A stretch of DNA of 53,386 nt from Desulfuromonas sp. (GTDB lineage Bacteria; Desulfobacterota; Desulfuromonadia; Desulfuromonadales; Geopsychrobacteraceae). Position 1 is the first letter of the stretch. The number at the start of each line of letters is the position of its first letter. Below, piece after piece: positions 17,176-27,206 of this stretch. Position numbers and translations under genes: made by a program. The notes under the pieces are model-generated. The model was not told the origin of the DNA. It made no database searches and saw nothing but the letters and a program-made list of their open reading frames with translations. The stretch lies in NCBI GenBank assembly GCA_002868865.1, contig PKUC01000085.1, positions 1 to 53,386 on the forward strand, given 5' to 3'.

Positions 17176-18027
17176 TTAAAAGGTCAAAGCAACGGCGGCG
17201 ACGTCGTCATGAACCTTAAAACGAGGGAACATGAGGCACTTAGGATCGGACCGTTCGATGCCGCGAACGGCATGATACAGACCCGACAGCCCACGCTGAT
17301 GGTAACAATCCACCATGCCAGCAAAATCGACCCCGCCGGAGGAATTACCCGGCATGTGCAACCCGTCGGTGAACACCAAAATATGAGCAAGCCCATCGAT
17401 AGATATTTTTCCACTGCGGAGAAATCCCTGCATCTCGGACTCACCGTTGAGCACCCCAAAAGAGCGGTTCATCTGCAACCGGACCTGTTCAACCTGTGGC
17501 CTTAAAACGTCTAAAGCATTCTCAAAACCGAAATCGATGAGCATCCGCCACTGTTTGAAAATGTGGCTATCATGATTATGAAACGGGACCGGCATGCAGA
17601 ACGAACCATCCTGAAAAATGCAAAGAATCAGGGCATCGCCGACCTGGACATATTCGATCGCATCATCATGGACCTTGACCACTGCAGCACTAGTGGACCA
17701 GAGCTGCAGGCGGTCCTGCATATCCACTTCGGACAGCCGCATCCCTCTGGCGATCAACTGATTAGCACGTTCAGCAAGCTCACTGAGACTGGCGTCGTTG
17801 GCAGAAAATACGGAACGTGCCAGATGAGCAGCCCACCAAGCGCCGCTCTGCCCGCGATAAAGACTCCCCTTCAGGCTCGATGCACCATCAAAAACACCGA
17901 AGAGGTTCTCCCTCACCAAAAGCGCGTCTTCGTTGGAAGCACCTGTCCCCTGCTCCAGCAGAGAATCATAGGTGTAACTGTGCTGCGATTTGGAACTCAC
18001 AGCAGCCTGTTGAAGGCGAAGGGTCAT
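17176..18027 (-). CDS. PP2C-like serine/threonine phosphatase
   Basis: 283 residues from an ATG at 18027. The frame extends to 18108, but that leader is hydrophobic and unlike the family; no strong ribosome site supports either start. PP2C metal-site motifs in order: ASNEDALLV, LFGVFDGASS, VQVGDALIL, LVFTDGLH and HDDVAAVAL. The catalytic aspartates are present, while the usual DGxGG is DGASS, as in divergent bacterial members. It should dephosphorylate a protein. No kinase lies nearby. It sits between core genes and a truncated integrase by a tRNA, in a patch that looks more AT-rich, so it may be cargo of an old integrated element. Confidence 0.75.
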   Translation of the reverse strand: MTLRLQQAAVSSKSQHSYTYDSLLEQGTGASNEDALLVRENLFGVFDGASSLKGSLYRGQSGAWWAAHLARSVFSANDASLSELAERANQLIARGMRLSEVDMQDRLQLWSTSAAVVKVHDDAIEYVQVGDALILCIFQDGSFCMPVPFHNHDSHIFKQWRMLIDFGFENALDVLRPQVEQVRLQMNRSFGVLNGESEMQGFLRSGKISIDGLAHILVFTDGLHMPGNSSGGVDFAGMVDCYHQRGLSGLYHAVRGIERSDPKCLMFPRFKVHDDVAAVALTF

Positions 18028-18175
18028 CAGTAGCGCAATCCATAATAAAGGTTGGAGTTGAATTGAGTAATGCAATTCAAAATAGAAGAGCGGAAGGAAA
18101 ATGTACAATCATAAATTTAGATAGAACTTATTGGTGAGATAGGGACTTCCAATGGCAATTCAACAAGAAGACCGG

Positions 18176-18523
18176 TTATATATTAGCCCTCCCCGAATGG
18201 CCAAAACGGAAGGATAGAGAGAAAGGCGTTCCCAGGGAACGCCATGCCAGGCAAAACACAAAAATTCCTCCATCCCCTTTCTTTGATGTAGACCCCGCAA
18301 CCAGCTCCGGTATCTTGTCCTGTCCTAAGTCGCCAACACGCAGTAAAGCAAATAAGGACTGGACCTTAACATTGATGCCAGCAGCAGTGACTTTAGCTGC
18401 ATCAAGGTTACGTGTTCTGAGTGATTGCTTGATTTCTCTAGACGGTATCAGGTGAGTTAAATCAGATGGGATTTTGATACGGTAATAGTAGGTTTGATTG
18501 CGTTTGGTGATGTAAAACGACAA
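18176..18523 (-). pseudogene. Truncated phage-type tyrosine integrase (N-terminal part only)
   Basis: 115 residues are open. Residues 1-70 resemble the N-terminal DNA-binding region of phage-type integrases: YITKRNQTYYYRIKIPSDL, then EIKQSLRTRNLDAAKV. The remaining 45 residues (KKGDGGIFVFCL onward) match nothing I know and no catalytic Arg/His/Tyr domain follows on any frame, so about 70% of a normal integrase is missing. It begins 87 nt past the 3' end of tRNA-Leu, the standard position of an integrase at its attachment site. It is therefore read as the relic of an integrated element. Confidence 0.7.
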
Positions 18524-18610
18524 AAGCCCAGCTCCCTAGCGGTGTACCAAATAGTGTACCATCTAGAAGGCTGAGCTTTAAGTACCTGAATTAACAGGTT
18601 GTCTTGTTAT

Positions 18611-18697
18611 TGGTGCCGAAGGGGAGACTCGAACTCCCACGTCCCTACGGACACTAGACCCTGAACCTAGCGTGTCTACCAATTCCACCACTTCGGC
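18611..18697 (-). tRNA. tRNA-Leu (anticodon CAG)
   Basis: 87 nt including an encoded CCA. Acceptor GCCGAAG/CTTCGGC, D-arm TGGTGGAATTGGTAGACACG, anticodon CAG at 18663-18661, the long class II variable arm (TGTCCGTAGGGACGT) and T-arm GGGAGTTCGAGTCTCCC. The long variable arm identifies Leu. The 3' half is a common integration target, and an integrase relic lies just beyond it. Confidence 0.96.
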
Positions 18698-18752
18698 GCG
18701 AAGCGAGGGCTTTTATACCAAATGGCTTTTTCTATTGCAACTAAAATATCAT

Positions 18753-20429
18753 TCACTTATCCGCATTTTCTTCCATTCGTCTGGGCGGCACGGTCAATGT
18801 GCGATACTGCTTGACCGTCACCAGTCCCGGCGGAACCCCTTTGGGCTTTTTCACCTGCTTTCCCTCGGTCACCATCACCTCGACCTTGTGATCATTCTGG
18901 CCGCGCGAATAGCCGGCTGCGAGGGTCGCAGCAAAATAGATGTCCTCTTCGGGGAGCGGTCCTTTTCTGTCTCCCCGTTGCAGCACCAGATGGCAGCCGG
19001 GTTGATTATGGGCGTGAAACCATAAATCTTCTGCCCGGGTGTGGCGCACACTGATTTCGTCGTTGGAACGTGGATTGCGCCCCCAGAGGATCGTTAAACC
19101 GGACGGACTGATGGTGCGCCGAAGCACTGGTCCCGCCTTTTTTTTCTGGCGGGTCGCTGGTGTCTCACGGGTCCTGATCAGGCCAGCATCACTCAGAGCG
19201 TTCCGCACTTCTTCCAGAGCATCGGGGGTTTTCGCCTCGGCGATAGACAATTCAATCTCCTCCAGCCAGGCGATCTCAGTCTCCGTCTCTTTGAGCCTGC
19301 GCGCGACATGGTCGACTCCACGCTTTTCTTTTTTGTACCGCGCAAAGTAACGCTGTGCATTCTCTTGAGGGGTCAAACGCGGGTCAAGATCGACCGTTAT
19401 GGTCTGTGGCGGATCGGTCGTGTAATCGACGACATCGACAATGTCCATCCCCCGCTTGATGCGGTGCAGGTTGGCCAACAACAGATTCCCGATTGCCCGG
19501 CGCTGTTCGAACGTTTCGGTCTTTTGCTGTTCTTTGCTGATGTTGTCATGGCGCTTGCGCAGTTTTTTCAGCGCCCGAGCGACTACGATGGCGATATCCC
19601 TACCTTCACCGATCTGTCCTGCGGTAAATTGTCGTGCGTAATAATAGTCATCGAGTGCTGCAGAGGCCGTCTCAAATCGCTGCACAACAGTTTCATCGCA
19701 CTCGCCTTCAAACAGCCTGAGAGCTGGCCCGGTGCTTTCTTCTACCATGCGTGGTGCGTGCTGTCGCTTTACAAGCTTTTGCCTGAATCGCGCCAAAATG
19801 GCTGTGGCTGACGTGCCTTGAGAGAATTCCCGAGCCAGCGCGGCGGCCTGCTGCACCGACATGGGCCGCACCTGATCGAGCAGCCATCCCTTGAACTCTT
19901 GGGCCGTCTGAACTGAGCCGGGAACACGCGGAACCTCCTGTTTCAGGTCAACACGTGCCTGCTGCTCCGGCAGGCAATAGGTGATGCCAGGCAATATAGC
20001 GCGGTGACCTTCATTTTTCTGGACCCTGTGCAGCGCATCGACTATCCGCCCCTGGTGATCGATCAGAATCAGATTCCCGAATCGTCCGGTCAGTTCGGCG
20101 ATCAGCCGATAGTCCCCTTCGCGGCCGGTTACGGTAAACGCAACGATTCTGTCGTCACCCAACTGTTCAATGCGGCAGATTGTCGACAAGCGGGCACGCA
20201 GCAGTTGGCAAAACCGTGGTGGCGTGAAGGGGTTTGGATACTCCTTCTCCGTGAGATGAAGCCGCCCGAAACGGCTGTCGACCGACACCAGCAGGCGGAC
20301 GGTGCTACGCCCTGTCCAGAGCTTGAAGATCAGTGTCTCTGCCGTCGGTTGATAGATTTTATTAACACTACTGCCTGCAACGGTGCCACACACTTCATCA
20401 ACCACAGCAGTCAGCCAGAAAATATCCAT
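18753..20429 (-). CDS. rqcH: RqcH/NFACT-family ribosome quality control protein
   Basis: 558 residues, the NEMF/RqcH length. NFACT-N domain about residues 1-260 (VNKIYQPTAETLIFKL, PNPFTPPRFCQLLRARL), a central helical/coiled-coil part (about 270-420, YFARYKKEKRGVDHVARRL) and the C-terminal NFACT-R domain (GLTILWGRNPRSNDEIS, AEDLWFHAHNQPGCHLVL). In bacteria RqcH binds split 50S subunits with stalled nascent chains and adds alanine tails. Older annotation calls it fibronectin-binding protein. It ends 55 nt before the tRNA-Leu gene on the same strand. Confidence 0.92.
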   Translation of the reverse strand: MDIFWLTAVVDEVCGTVAGSSVNKIYQPTAETLIFKLWTGRSTVRLLVSVDSRFGRLHLTEKEYPNPFTPPRFCQLLRARLSTICRIEQLGDDRIVAFTVTGREGDYRLIAELTGRFGNLILIDHQGRIVDALHRVQKNEGHRAILPGITYCLPEQQARVDLKQEVPRVPGSVQTAQEFKGWLLDQVRPMSVQQAAALAREFSQGTSATAILARFRQKLVKRQHAPRMVEESTGPALRLFEGECDETVVQRFETASAALDDYYYARQFTAGQIGEGRDIAIVVARALKKLRKRHDNISKEQQKTETFEQRRAIGNLLLANLHRIKRGMDIVDVVDYTTDPPQTITVDLDPRLTPQENAQRYFARYKKEKRGVDHVARRLKETETEIAWLEEIELSIAEAKTPDALEEVRNALSDAGLIRTRETPATRQKKKAGPVLRRTISPSGLTILWGRNPRSNDEISVRHTRAEDLWFHAHNQPGCHLVLQRGDRKGPLPEEDIYFAATLAAGYSRGQNDHKVEVMVTEGKQVKKPKGVPPGLVTVKQYRTLTVPPRRMEENADK

Positions 20430-20502
20430 ATCGCCCCTTTCTAGCCGATCTTTTCAGAGTAAAAAAAACACCCCCCAACTGGAGGCGGAGAGAAGTTCCG
20501 CT

Positions 20503-20530
20503 TTGTCGGCAACAATCATTTTGCTATGAT
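20503..20530 (+). promoter_or_regulatory. Putative sigma-70 promoter for the first sulfhydrylase gene
   Basis: TTGTCG at 20503-20508, a 16-nt spacer and TATGAT at 20525-20530. It lies 52 nt before the start codon in the gap divergent from rqcH. No SAM riboswitch features were found here. Confidence 0.5.
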
Positions 20531-20581
20531 AGCCGACTCTTGTCATCAGGGACAGAATATCTGCGCAACCGAGGAGGCGTC

Positions 20582-21865
20582 ATGAAAGACCAGTGGAAAA
20601 TCGAAACACAGGCGGTTCAAGGAAACTATCAACCGAAACCGACCGAACCGCGGACTCCGGCTATCTGCCAGAGTACAACGTTTAAATATGATAGTGCCGA
20701 TCATATGGCCAGCCTGTTTGATCTTGACTGCCTCGATCCGATGTATACCCGTCTCGGCAACCCGACCGCAGGAGCGTTTGAAGAAAAGATCGCCATGATG
20801 GAAGGCGGTGTGGCGGCTCTGGCAACATCATCTGGACAAGCGGCATCAGCTTTGGCGCTGCTGAACATCTGCCAGGCAGGTCAGCATATCGTTTCTGCGA
20901 GCACTTTATATGGCGGAACCTACTCGCTGTTCGCCAACACGCTGCCCAAAATGGGGATAGAAGTGACCTTTGTCGATCCCGATGCGACGATCGATGAGAT
21001 CAAAAAGGCCTTTCGTCCGGAAACACGATGTGTCTTTGCAGAAACCATCGGCAACCCGGGACTGAACGTTCTCGACTTTGACAAGTTCGGCCAACTCTGT
21101 CGGGAGATGAGGGTTCCACTGATTATCGACAACACCTTTGCCACACCCTTCCTGTGCCGCCCCCTGGAACATGGCGCAAACGTCGTGATCCACTCGACAA
21201 CTAAGTACATCGATGGCCACGGAACCGCAGTTGGCGGTGTCATTGTCGATGGCGGAAACTTCGACTGGAGTGGTGGAAAGTATCCCGAACTGACCGAACC
21301 GGACTCATCGTATCACGGGCTACGTTATACCGAAAAGTTCGGCCCTGCCGCCTACATTGTTAAAGCACGGGCGCAGTACATGCGCGATCTGGGGGCAACA
21401 CCTGCGCCGCAGAATGCGTTTCTGTTCAATCACGGCCTGACCACCCTGCCGCTGCGCATGGAGCGTCACAGCAGCAACGCCCAGCGGATCGCCGAATATC
21501 TGCAACAACACCCGGCAGTCTCCTGGGTCAACTATCCGGGTCTGAAAAGCCACCCCACCCATTCTCTTGCGCAGAAATATCTGCCCCTCGGCTGCAGCGG
21601 CGTGCTGACCTTCGGCATTGCCGGCGGTCGCGATGCGGGGATTAAATTTATGGAAGGCTGTCAGTTGATCGCTCTCGTGGTCCATGTGGGTGACGCACGT
21701 TCCTGCGTTCTTCACCCGGCCAGCACCACCCACCGCCAGCTCAGCGAGGAGCAGCAGAAAGCCTCAGGGGTCGCGCCGGACCTGATCCGACTCTCCATTG
21801 GCATCGAACATTGTGACGATCTGATCGCCGACATCGATCAGGCGCTGAACAGCAGCCAGAGATAG
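20582..21865 (+). CDS. O-acetylhomoserine sulfhydrylase-type PLP enzyme (first copy)
   Basis: 427 residues from the ATG at 20582, which follows GAGGAGG; the frame extends to 20540 without support. Cys/Met-metabolism PLP fold: SSGQAASALALLN, YTRLGNPT, IIDNTFATPFLCRP, and the PLP lysine in HSTTKYIDGHGTAVGG. The length and the GHGT/GG pattern match O-acetylhomoserine sulfhydrylases (about 425-430 residues), not the shorter MetB/MetC enzymes. It would make homocysteine directly from O-acetylhomoserine and sulfide, natural in a sulfide-rich anaerobe; methionine gamma-lyase activity is an alternative. A paralogue lies downstream. Confidence 0.85.
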   Translation: MKDQWKIETQAVQGNYQPKPTEPRTPAICQSTTFKYDSADHMASLFDLDCLDPMYTRLGNPTAGAFEEKIAMMEGGVAALATSSGQAASALALLNICQAGQHIVSASTLYGGTYSLFANTLPKMGIEVTFVDPDATIDEIKKAFRPETRCVFAETIGNPGLNVLDFDKFGQLCREMRVPLIIDNTFATPFLCRPLEHGANVVIHSTTKYIDGHGTAVGGVIVDGGNFDWSGGKYPELTEPDSSYHGLRYTEKFGPAAYIVKARAQYMRDLGATPAPQNAFLFNHGLTTLPLRMERHSSNAQRIAEYLQQHPAVSWVNYPGLKSHPTHSLAQKYLPLGCSGVLTFGIAGGRDAGIKFMEGCQLIALVVHVGDARSCVLHPASTTHRQLSEEQQKASGVAPDLIRLSIGIEHCDDLIADIDQALNSSQR

Positions 21866-21877
21866 CCCCCCTCTCCA

Positions 21878-21923
21878 GCACAAAAAATGGCGAGCCTACA
21901 AACAGGGTCGCCATTTTTTGTGC
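21878..21923. terminator. Bidirectional-looking terminator between the sulfhydrylase genes
   Basis: GCACAAAAAATGGCGA (21878-21893) and TCGCCATTTTTTGTGC (21908-21923) form a perfect 16-bp stem with a 14-nt loop. The A/T flanks sit inside the stem on both strands. It separates the two genes transcriptionally. Confidence 0.85.
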
Positions 21924-22004
21924 ACGTCTCAGAAACTTCTGCCGCCCGGCGCAATCCCACACAAACATGTCAAGTTAGCGATAGCCATAACGCGATAATT
22001 CCTC

Positions 22005-23395
<1,391 letters not shown>

Positions 23396-23477
23396 CTGCC
23401 AAGCTGCGTGACAAGACAGCGGGCCTGTTCGATTTGGATTTTGCCTCGACAGGCGGTGCATGCTATAGTCCCGCGCC

Positions 23478-23954
23478 ATGACAGAACAGAAACCATTTCA
23501 TATTGTCCTGATCGAACCGGAGATCCCCCCCAACACCGGAAACATCGGCCGACTCTGCGCCGCCACCGGCAGTCATCTTCACCTGGTGGGCAAACTGGGG
23601 TTCTCCATCGATGACAAGCAGGTGCGGCGGGCCGGACTCGACTACTGGCCCGAGGTCAAACTGCACCGCTGGGACTCCCTGACGGAACTGCAGAGTGCGC
23701 ATCCTCTGGGGCGCTTCTGGTATATGTCGAAAAAAGCGAAAAAAACCTACACCGACGTGCAGTTCGATGCGGGCGATTTTCTGGTGTTCGGCAAAGAAAC
23801 CCTCGGACTGCCCGAAGACCTTTTACAACAGCAGGAAGACTACGCCCTCAGAATTCCGATTTTTTCTCCGGCAGTGCGTAGTCTCAATCTTGCCAATTCT
23901 GCCGCAATCCTGCTCTACGAAGCGCTGCGCCAGACCGGTCGCCTGACACCCTGA
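23478..23954 (+). CDS. trmL: tRNA (cytidine/uridine-34-2'-O)-methyltransferase
   Basis: 158 residues, the TrmL length. SPOUT trefoil-knot motifs: IEPEIPPNTGNIGRLCAAT (motif 1), FGKETLGLPEDLL (motif 2) and RIPIFSPAVRSLNLANSAA (motif 3, SAM site). It methylates the 2'-OH of wobble nucleotide 34 in tRNA-Leu isoacceptors in E. coli; a tRNA-Leu gene is 5 kb away, probably coincidence. It is convergent with htpG through a shared terminator. Confidence 0.93.
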   Translation: MTEQKPFHIVLIEPEIPPNTGNIGRLCAATGSHLHLVGKLGFSIDDKQVRRAGLDYWPEVKLHRWDSLTELQSAHPLGRFWYMSKKAKKTYTDVQFDAGDFLVFGKETLGLPEDLLQQQEDYALRIPIFSPAVRSLNLANSAAILLYEALRQTGRLTP

Positions 23955-23980
23955 TTCATCAGAGCACCTCCATCGAAATT

Positions 23981-24019
23981 AAAAAAGCCGGGCCTCCCCA
24001 TGGAGATGCCCGGCTTTTT
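23981..24019. terminator. Convergent terminator between trmL and htpG
   Basis: AAAAAAGCCGGGC (23981-23993) and GCCCGGCTTTTTC (24008-24019) form a GC-rich stem with A and T tracts on the two sides, suited to both converging genes. Confidence 0.9.
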
Positions 24020-24038
24020 CAGTGCGGTACCGCTGGCC

Positions 24039-25880
24039 TTAGACGCGACCGAGCAGTCGGCTGCTCCTCTCGAGGAAACCGGCCATGCGATCCTTACTCA
24101 GCGCCTGGTGTGACAACATCGCCAGATCGTACACCTGCTCGACAAGCAGGTTCGCGGTCTCCGTGTCGCCATCTTCACTTAACTGGACAATCTTATCGAC
24201 CGCGTCACTGGCTGTGTTCACCAGCAGGGTGTGGTCAGAAAACAGGTCGAGCTCTTCGCCGCCGCCATGCCCCATCATCCGCGTCATCTCCTTAAAGCGA
24301 CGGGACTGCTCATTGAGCAGGATCATCCCCGGCACGCTGCCGTCTTTCAAGGTTTCGACACGGATAGTCAGCCCTTTGATATCGAGCCCCTTAAAAATTT
24401 CTTCGATCCGATCTTCGCGACTCTTCTGATCTTCTCCGCTAACGATCTTCTGGCTCTTATCCTCCTCGATGAGGTTTTCGGTAATATCGGAGTCGACCCG
24501 CTCGAACTTGATCTCTGTATTCTTCGATTCGAGGAACTGGATGAAATGGTTGTCGATCACCGCATCCAGAATCAGCGCCTCTAAGCCCTGCGCTTCAAAA
24601 AGCTTCAGATAAGTGACCTGAATCCCTTCATCGTTGGCATAGTAGATTTTCCCTTCGTGACGCTCCTTGGTCCTTTCCAGATAATCGGGCAGGGTCGTAT
24701 AGCCCCCTTCACCGGTCGTGCGGTAGATAACCTGATCCTTGACCTTGTCGTAAAACTTGTCCTCGCGCATCATGCCGTACTTGACGAAGGTATGGATGTC
24801 TTCCCATATCGGCACAAACTCGTCGCGATCCTTCTTTGCCAGTTCGACAACCTTGGCGGCCACCCGTGAACTGATGACCTCGCGGATCTTACGCACCTGC
24901 GGATCGTTTTGCAGGTAGCTGCGGGAGACGTTGAGGGGCAGCTCGGGGGCATCGAGACAACCCTGCAGCGGGGTGAGAAATTCCGGGATCAACTCCGGAC
25001 AGTTATCGGAGACAAACACCTGGTTGCAAAACAGCTTAATGTGACTGCGGGTGACATCGAACTCGTTGGTCAGGCGGGGGAAATAGATGATCCCTTTGAG
25101 GTTAAAGGGGTAATCGATATTGAGGTGGATCCAGAACAGCGGCTCCCCCGACATGGGGTAGAGCTTCTGATAAAATTCTTTGTATTCGTCGTCGGTCACC
25201 TCGCTGGCACTGCGGGTCCAAATCGGGTTTCTGTCGTTGACCTCTTCCCCTTCGAGGCGGATCGACACCGGCAGGAAGTTGCAGTATTTTTTCAGCAGGG
25301 TCCGCAATTGATCGACTTCGAGGAACTCTTTTTCATCATCACTCAGATGAATGACAATCTCGCTACCACGCTCCTGCTTGTCCCCTTCCCACAGGCTGTA
25401 ACTGGTGGAACCCGCGCACTCCCAATGAGCAGCAACGGCTCCTTCCTGATATGACAGAGACTTGATCTCAACCTTATCGGCGACCATGAAGCTGGAATAA
25501 AAACCCAGCCCGAAATGTCCGATGATCTGATTTTTATCATCAAGATGCTTAAACTTCTCGATAAAGTCCTCCGCTGAGGAGAACGCCACCTGATTAATAT
25601 ACTTACGGATCTCATCGGCGGTCATGCCGATGCCGTTATCGCACACACTGATGCAGCCGCTGTCCTTATCTATGCGAACATCGACAAAGTATTCATCGGA
25701 CAGCTTCAGACCTTCCATCAGGTTGATGTTCTGCAATTTGTGGATGGCATCAACGGCATTGGAGACCAGCTCCCGGAGAAAAATCTCTTTTTCGCTGTAC
25801 AGCCATTTTTTTATAATCGGAAAGATATTCTCCGTGTGGATGGAGATATTCCCCTCTTCGCGCTTTAATTCTTCAGACAT
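24039..25880 (-). CDS. htpG: Molecular chaperone HtpG (Hsp90)
   Basis: 613 residues from the ATG at 25880, with AAGGAG 10 nt upstream; the frame runs on to 26057 but crosses the next gene's terminator. GHKL ATPase motifs: ELVSNAVDAIHKL, CDNGIGMT and GHFGLGFYSSFMVADKV at the N-terminus. The middle domain contains PLNVSRSYLQ, followed by a C-terminal dimerisation region. It is a cytosolic ATP-driven chaperone. No CIRCE or sigma-32 element was recognised upstream. Confidence 0.96.
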   Translation of the reverse strand: MSEELKREEGNISIHTENIFPIIKKWLYSEKEIFLRELVSNAVDAIHKLQNINLMEGLKLSDEYFVDVRIDKDSGCISVCDNGIGMTADEIRKYINQVAFSSAEDFIEKFKHLDDKNQIIGHFGLGFYSSFMVADKVEIKSLSYQEGAVAAHWECAGSTSYSLWEGDKQERGSEIVIHLSDDEKEFLEVDQLRTLLKKYCNFLPVSIRLEGEEVNDRNPIWTRSASEVTDDEYKEFYQKLYPMSGEPLFWIHLNIDYPFNLKGIIYFPRLTNEFDVTRSHIKLFCNQVFVSDNCPELIPEFLTPLQGCLDAPELPLNVSRSYLQNDPQVRKIREVISSRVAAKVVELAKKDRDEFVPIWEDIHTFVKYGMMREDKFYDKVKDQVIYRTTGEGGYTTLPDYLERTKERHEGKIYYANDEGIQVTYLKLFEAQGLEALILDAVIDNHFIQFLESKNTEIKFERVDSDITENLIEEDKSQKIVSGEDQKSREDRIEEIFKGLDIKGLTIRVETLKDGSVPGMILLNEQSRRFKEMTRMMGHGGGEELDLFSDHTLLVNTASDAVDKIVQLSEDGDTETANLLVEQVYDLAMLSHQALSKDRMAGFLERSSRLLGRV

Positions 25881-25965
25881 TGCTTTCAGCTCCTTACGGC
25901 ATGCAGTAAATTTTACGACATGAAAAAATAATGAATGACCCCCGCCATTGTCAAGGCAAACAGCC

Positions 25966-25999
25966 AATAAAAAACCCGAATTCGCAACACGAATCCGGG
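25966..25999 (-). terminator. Terminator after the small membrane protein
   Basis: On the minus strand CCCGGATTCG and CGAATTCGGG pair with one mismatch around a TGTTG loop, followed by TTTTTT. Confidence 0.8.
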
Positions 26000-26023
26000 C
26001 AGTAAGACCGATTATCGTAATCT

Positions 26024-26254
26024 TCAGAAGGCCATCGTACCTGTCACTCCCCTGCACAGGTAGAAGATCGCAAACAGCAGCGGCATGATCACGCTGGAGA
26101 CAAAATGAATCAACAACCCCCGGCTGCGCCCCCAGATCTTCTTCATCGCTGTCAGTCGAAAAAACTCCCTGTCGTTCAGAAGCCGCAGCAGAGACACCGC
26201 GACGATGTACATCGCAAAAAGCGCTTTCACAAAGTCAATTTCGAGGAATTCCAT
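26024..26254 (-). CDS. Small two-helix membrane protein of unknown function
   Basis: 76 residues, not recognised. GGGGAGG lies 7 nt before the ATG and its own terminator follows, so it is very likely a real gene. Two hydrophobic helices (about residues 9-24, ALFAMYIVAVSLLRLL, and 50-68, FVSSVIMPLLFAIFYLC) flank a basic stretch (MKKIWGRSRG) that should face the cytosol. It is monocistronic between htpG and the ferritin-like gene. No function is proposed. Confidence 0.7.
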   Translation of the reverse strand: MEFLEIDFVKALFAMYIVAVSLLRLLNDREFFRLTAMKKIWGRSRGLLIHFVSSVIMPLLFAIFYLCRGVTGTMAF

Positions 26255-26391
26255 GCCGACCTCCCCATATCAAATTTGCGACGTTAAGACCCTGCCCTCT
26301 AACTGTACCATAAAAACTAACAAACACCGTTCTACGAATCAAGTTTTTAAAAACTCTGAGATTAGATCATGACGCATATTGTCATCAGACG

Positions 26392-26422
26392 AAAAAAGGC
26401 GCCAGCTCAGCGGAGCGACGCC
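26392..26422 (-). terminator. Terminator after the ferritin-like gene
   Basis: On the minus strand GGCGTCGCTC-CGCT-GAGCTGGCGCC forms an imperfect hairpin followed by TTTTTTC. Confidence 0.65.
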
Positions 26423-26447
26423 CTGTTTCGATCGGAGACGAAATTTT

Positions 26448-26939
26448 TTAATTTTCGGTCATGAAATGTCGCTCGTACAGATTTTCAAGCTCAGACAGGT
26501 GCTTGCTCTCGTCGGCCAGCAGTGTCTGAAACACCGGCGCCATCGGTGCGCCTTCACAGCCGTTGACCAGACAACGATAGAACTCGATGGCATTCTTTTC
26601 CAGATGGATCGAATAGGCCAAAGCCTCACGCGCATCGGCATGTTCGTCGATCTCGACCTGCTCGAGATGATAGTCGAGGTTCATGGTCGGCACTTCACGG
26701 GCCAAACCTTCGCCACCCGCTTCAACACCATTCAGCAGAGCCAGTTCCAGCTCCTGCTTATGACGCAGCTCGTCTTTGGCTGCATCCATGAGGATCATCT
26801 TGGCGGCACGATCCTTAACGAGGCGGACGGCATACAGGTAGCTGCGAAACCCTTCCTCTTCCATCTGGATCGCCATCTCAAGGGCGGCCTCGACTGTGTA
26901 ACAGACCCCTTCTTCAATTGTCGGACAAACTCTCTTCAT
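26448..26939 (-). CDS. Ferritin-like/rubrerythrin-family diiron protein
   Basis: 163 residues from the ATG at 26939, chosen because GGGAGAG lies about 6 nt upstream; an upstream ATG at 26960 lacks one. It is a four-helix bundle with diiron-type ligands: MAIQMEEEGFRSYLYA, KDELRHKQELE, HLEKNAIEFYR and DESKHLSELENLY. It has no rubredoxin CxxC domain at either end, so it is an erythrin-type protein and not a full rubrerythrin. Family members act in peroxide reduction or iron handling in anaerobes; desulfoferrodoxin at 33.3 kb would be a functional companion. A 54-residue gene lies just upstream, probably in the same transcript. Confidence 0.85.
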   Translation of the reverse strand: MKRVCPTIEEGVCYTVEAALEMAIQMEEEGFRSYLYAVRLVKDRAAKMILMDAAKDELRHKQELELALLNGVEAGGEGLAREVPTMNLDYHLEQVEIDEHADAREALAYSIHLEKNAIEFYRCLVNGCEGAPMAPVFQTLLADESKHLSELENLYERHFMTEN

Positions 26940-26960
26940 CGGTTCTCTCCCATCCATCAT

Positions 26961-27125
26961 CTAGTAAATAACGATATAGCCATGTTCAGTGGCAATTCTG
27001 GAAATCTCCAGGACATCTTCAATCTGGTACGATTCACCATCGAGAGTGAATGTATATCCACCATCTTCATTCTTCTTGGCCAGATCAATCAAATATTCAA
27101 AGCTGGCTGTCTTCACCGTCGTCAC
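26961..27125 (-). CDS. Conserved-looking 54-residue protein of unknown function
   Basis: It starts at a GTG at 27125 with AGGGGAG 8 nt upstream and ends 21 nt before the ferritin-like gene, suggesting one operon. The sequence is (M)TTVKTASFEYLIDLAKKN, then DGGYTFTLDGESYQIEDVLEISRIATEHGYIVIY: mixed helix and strand with no cysteines or membrane segment. The frame is open to 27176, but that leader is not supported. I do not recognise the family; its context suggests a link to the diiron protein. Confidence 0.6.
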   Translation of the reverse strand: MTTVKTASFEYLIDLAKKNEDGGYTFTLDGESYQIEDVLEISRIATEHGYIVIY

Positions 27126-27206
27126 AGCACACACTCCCCTGCATGTTGAAGAAAAATCACGTGTGAAGCATAGCACAAGCGACAGGGATTAGTCACTCCC
27201 CCGTAC

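Noticed and set aside
17045-18200. Duplicate of the tRNA-Leu 3' end as attR
   Set aside because: Read through for GGAGACTCGAACTCCC-like segments on both strands and found none, so element borders cannot be set.
18225-18243. Perfect palindrome GGCGTTCCCAGGGAACGCC as an attachment or operator site
   Set aside because: It lies inside the junk tail of the integrase fragment and is not repeated elsewhere in the window; at most it is a weak terminator.
20004-20444. 146-residue plus-strand frame before the sulfhydrylase gene
   Set aside because: It is antisense to rqcH and would run through its start region; low complexity of motifs, no ribosome site.
20440-20581. SAM or other methionine riboswitch before the sulfhydrylase gene
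   Set aside because: No SAM-I/II/III core segments or terminator were seen; a simple -35/-10 pair explains the region.
26379-27149. 256-residue plus-strand open frame
   Set aside because: It lies opposite the ferritin-like and 54-residue genes, both of which have family motifs or strong starts; this frame has none.
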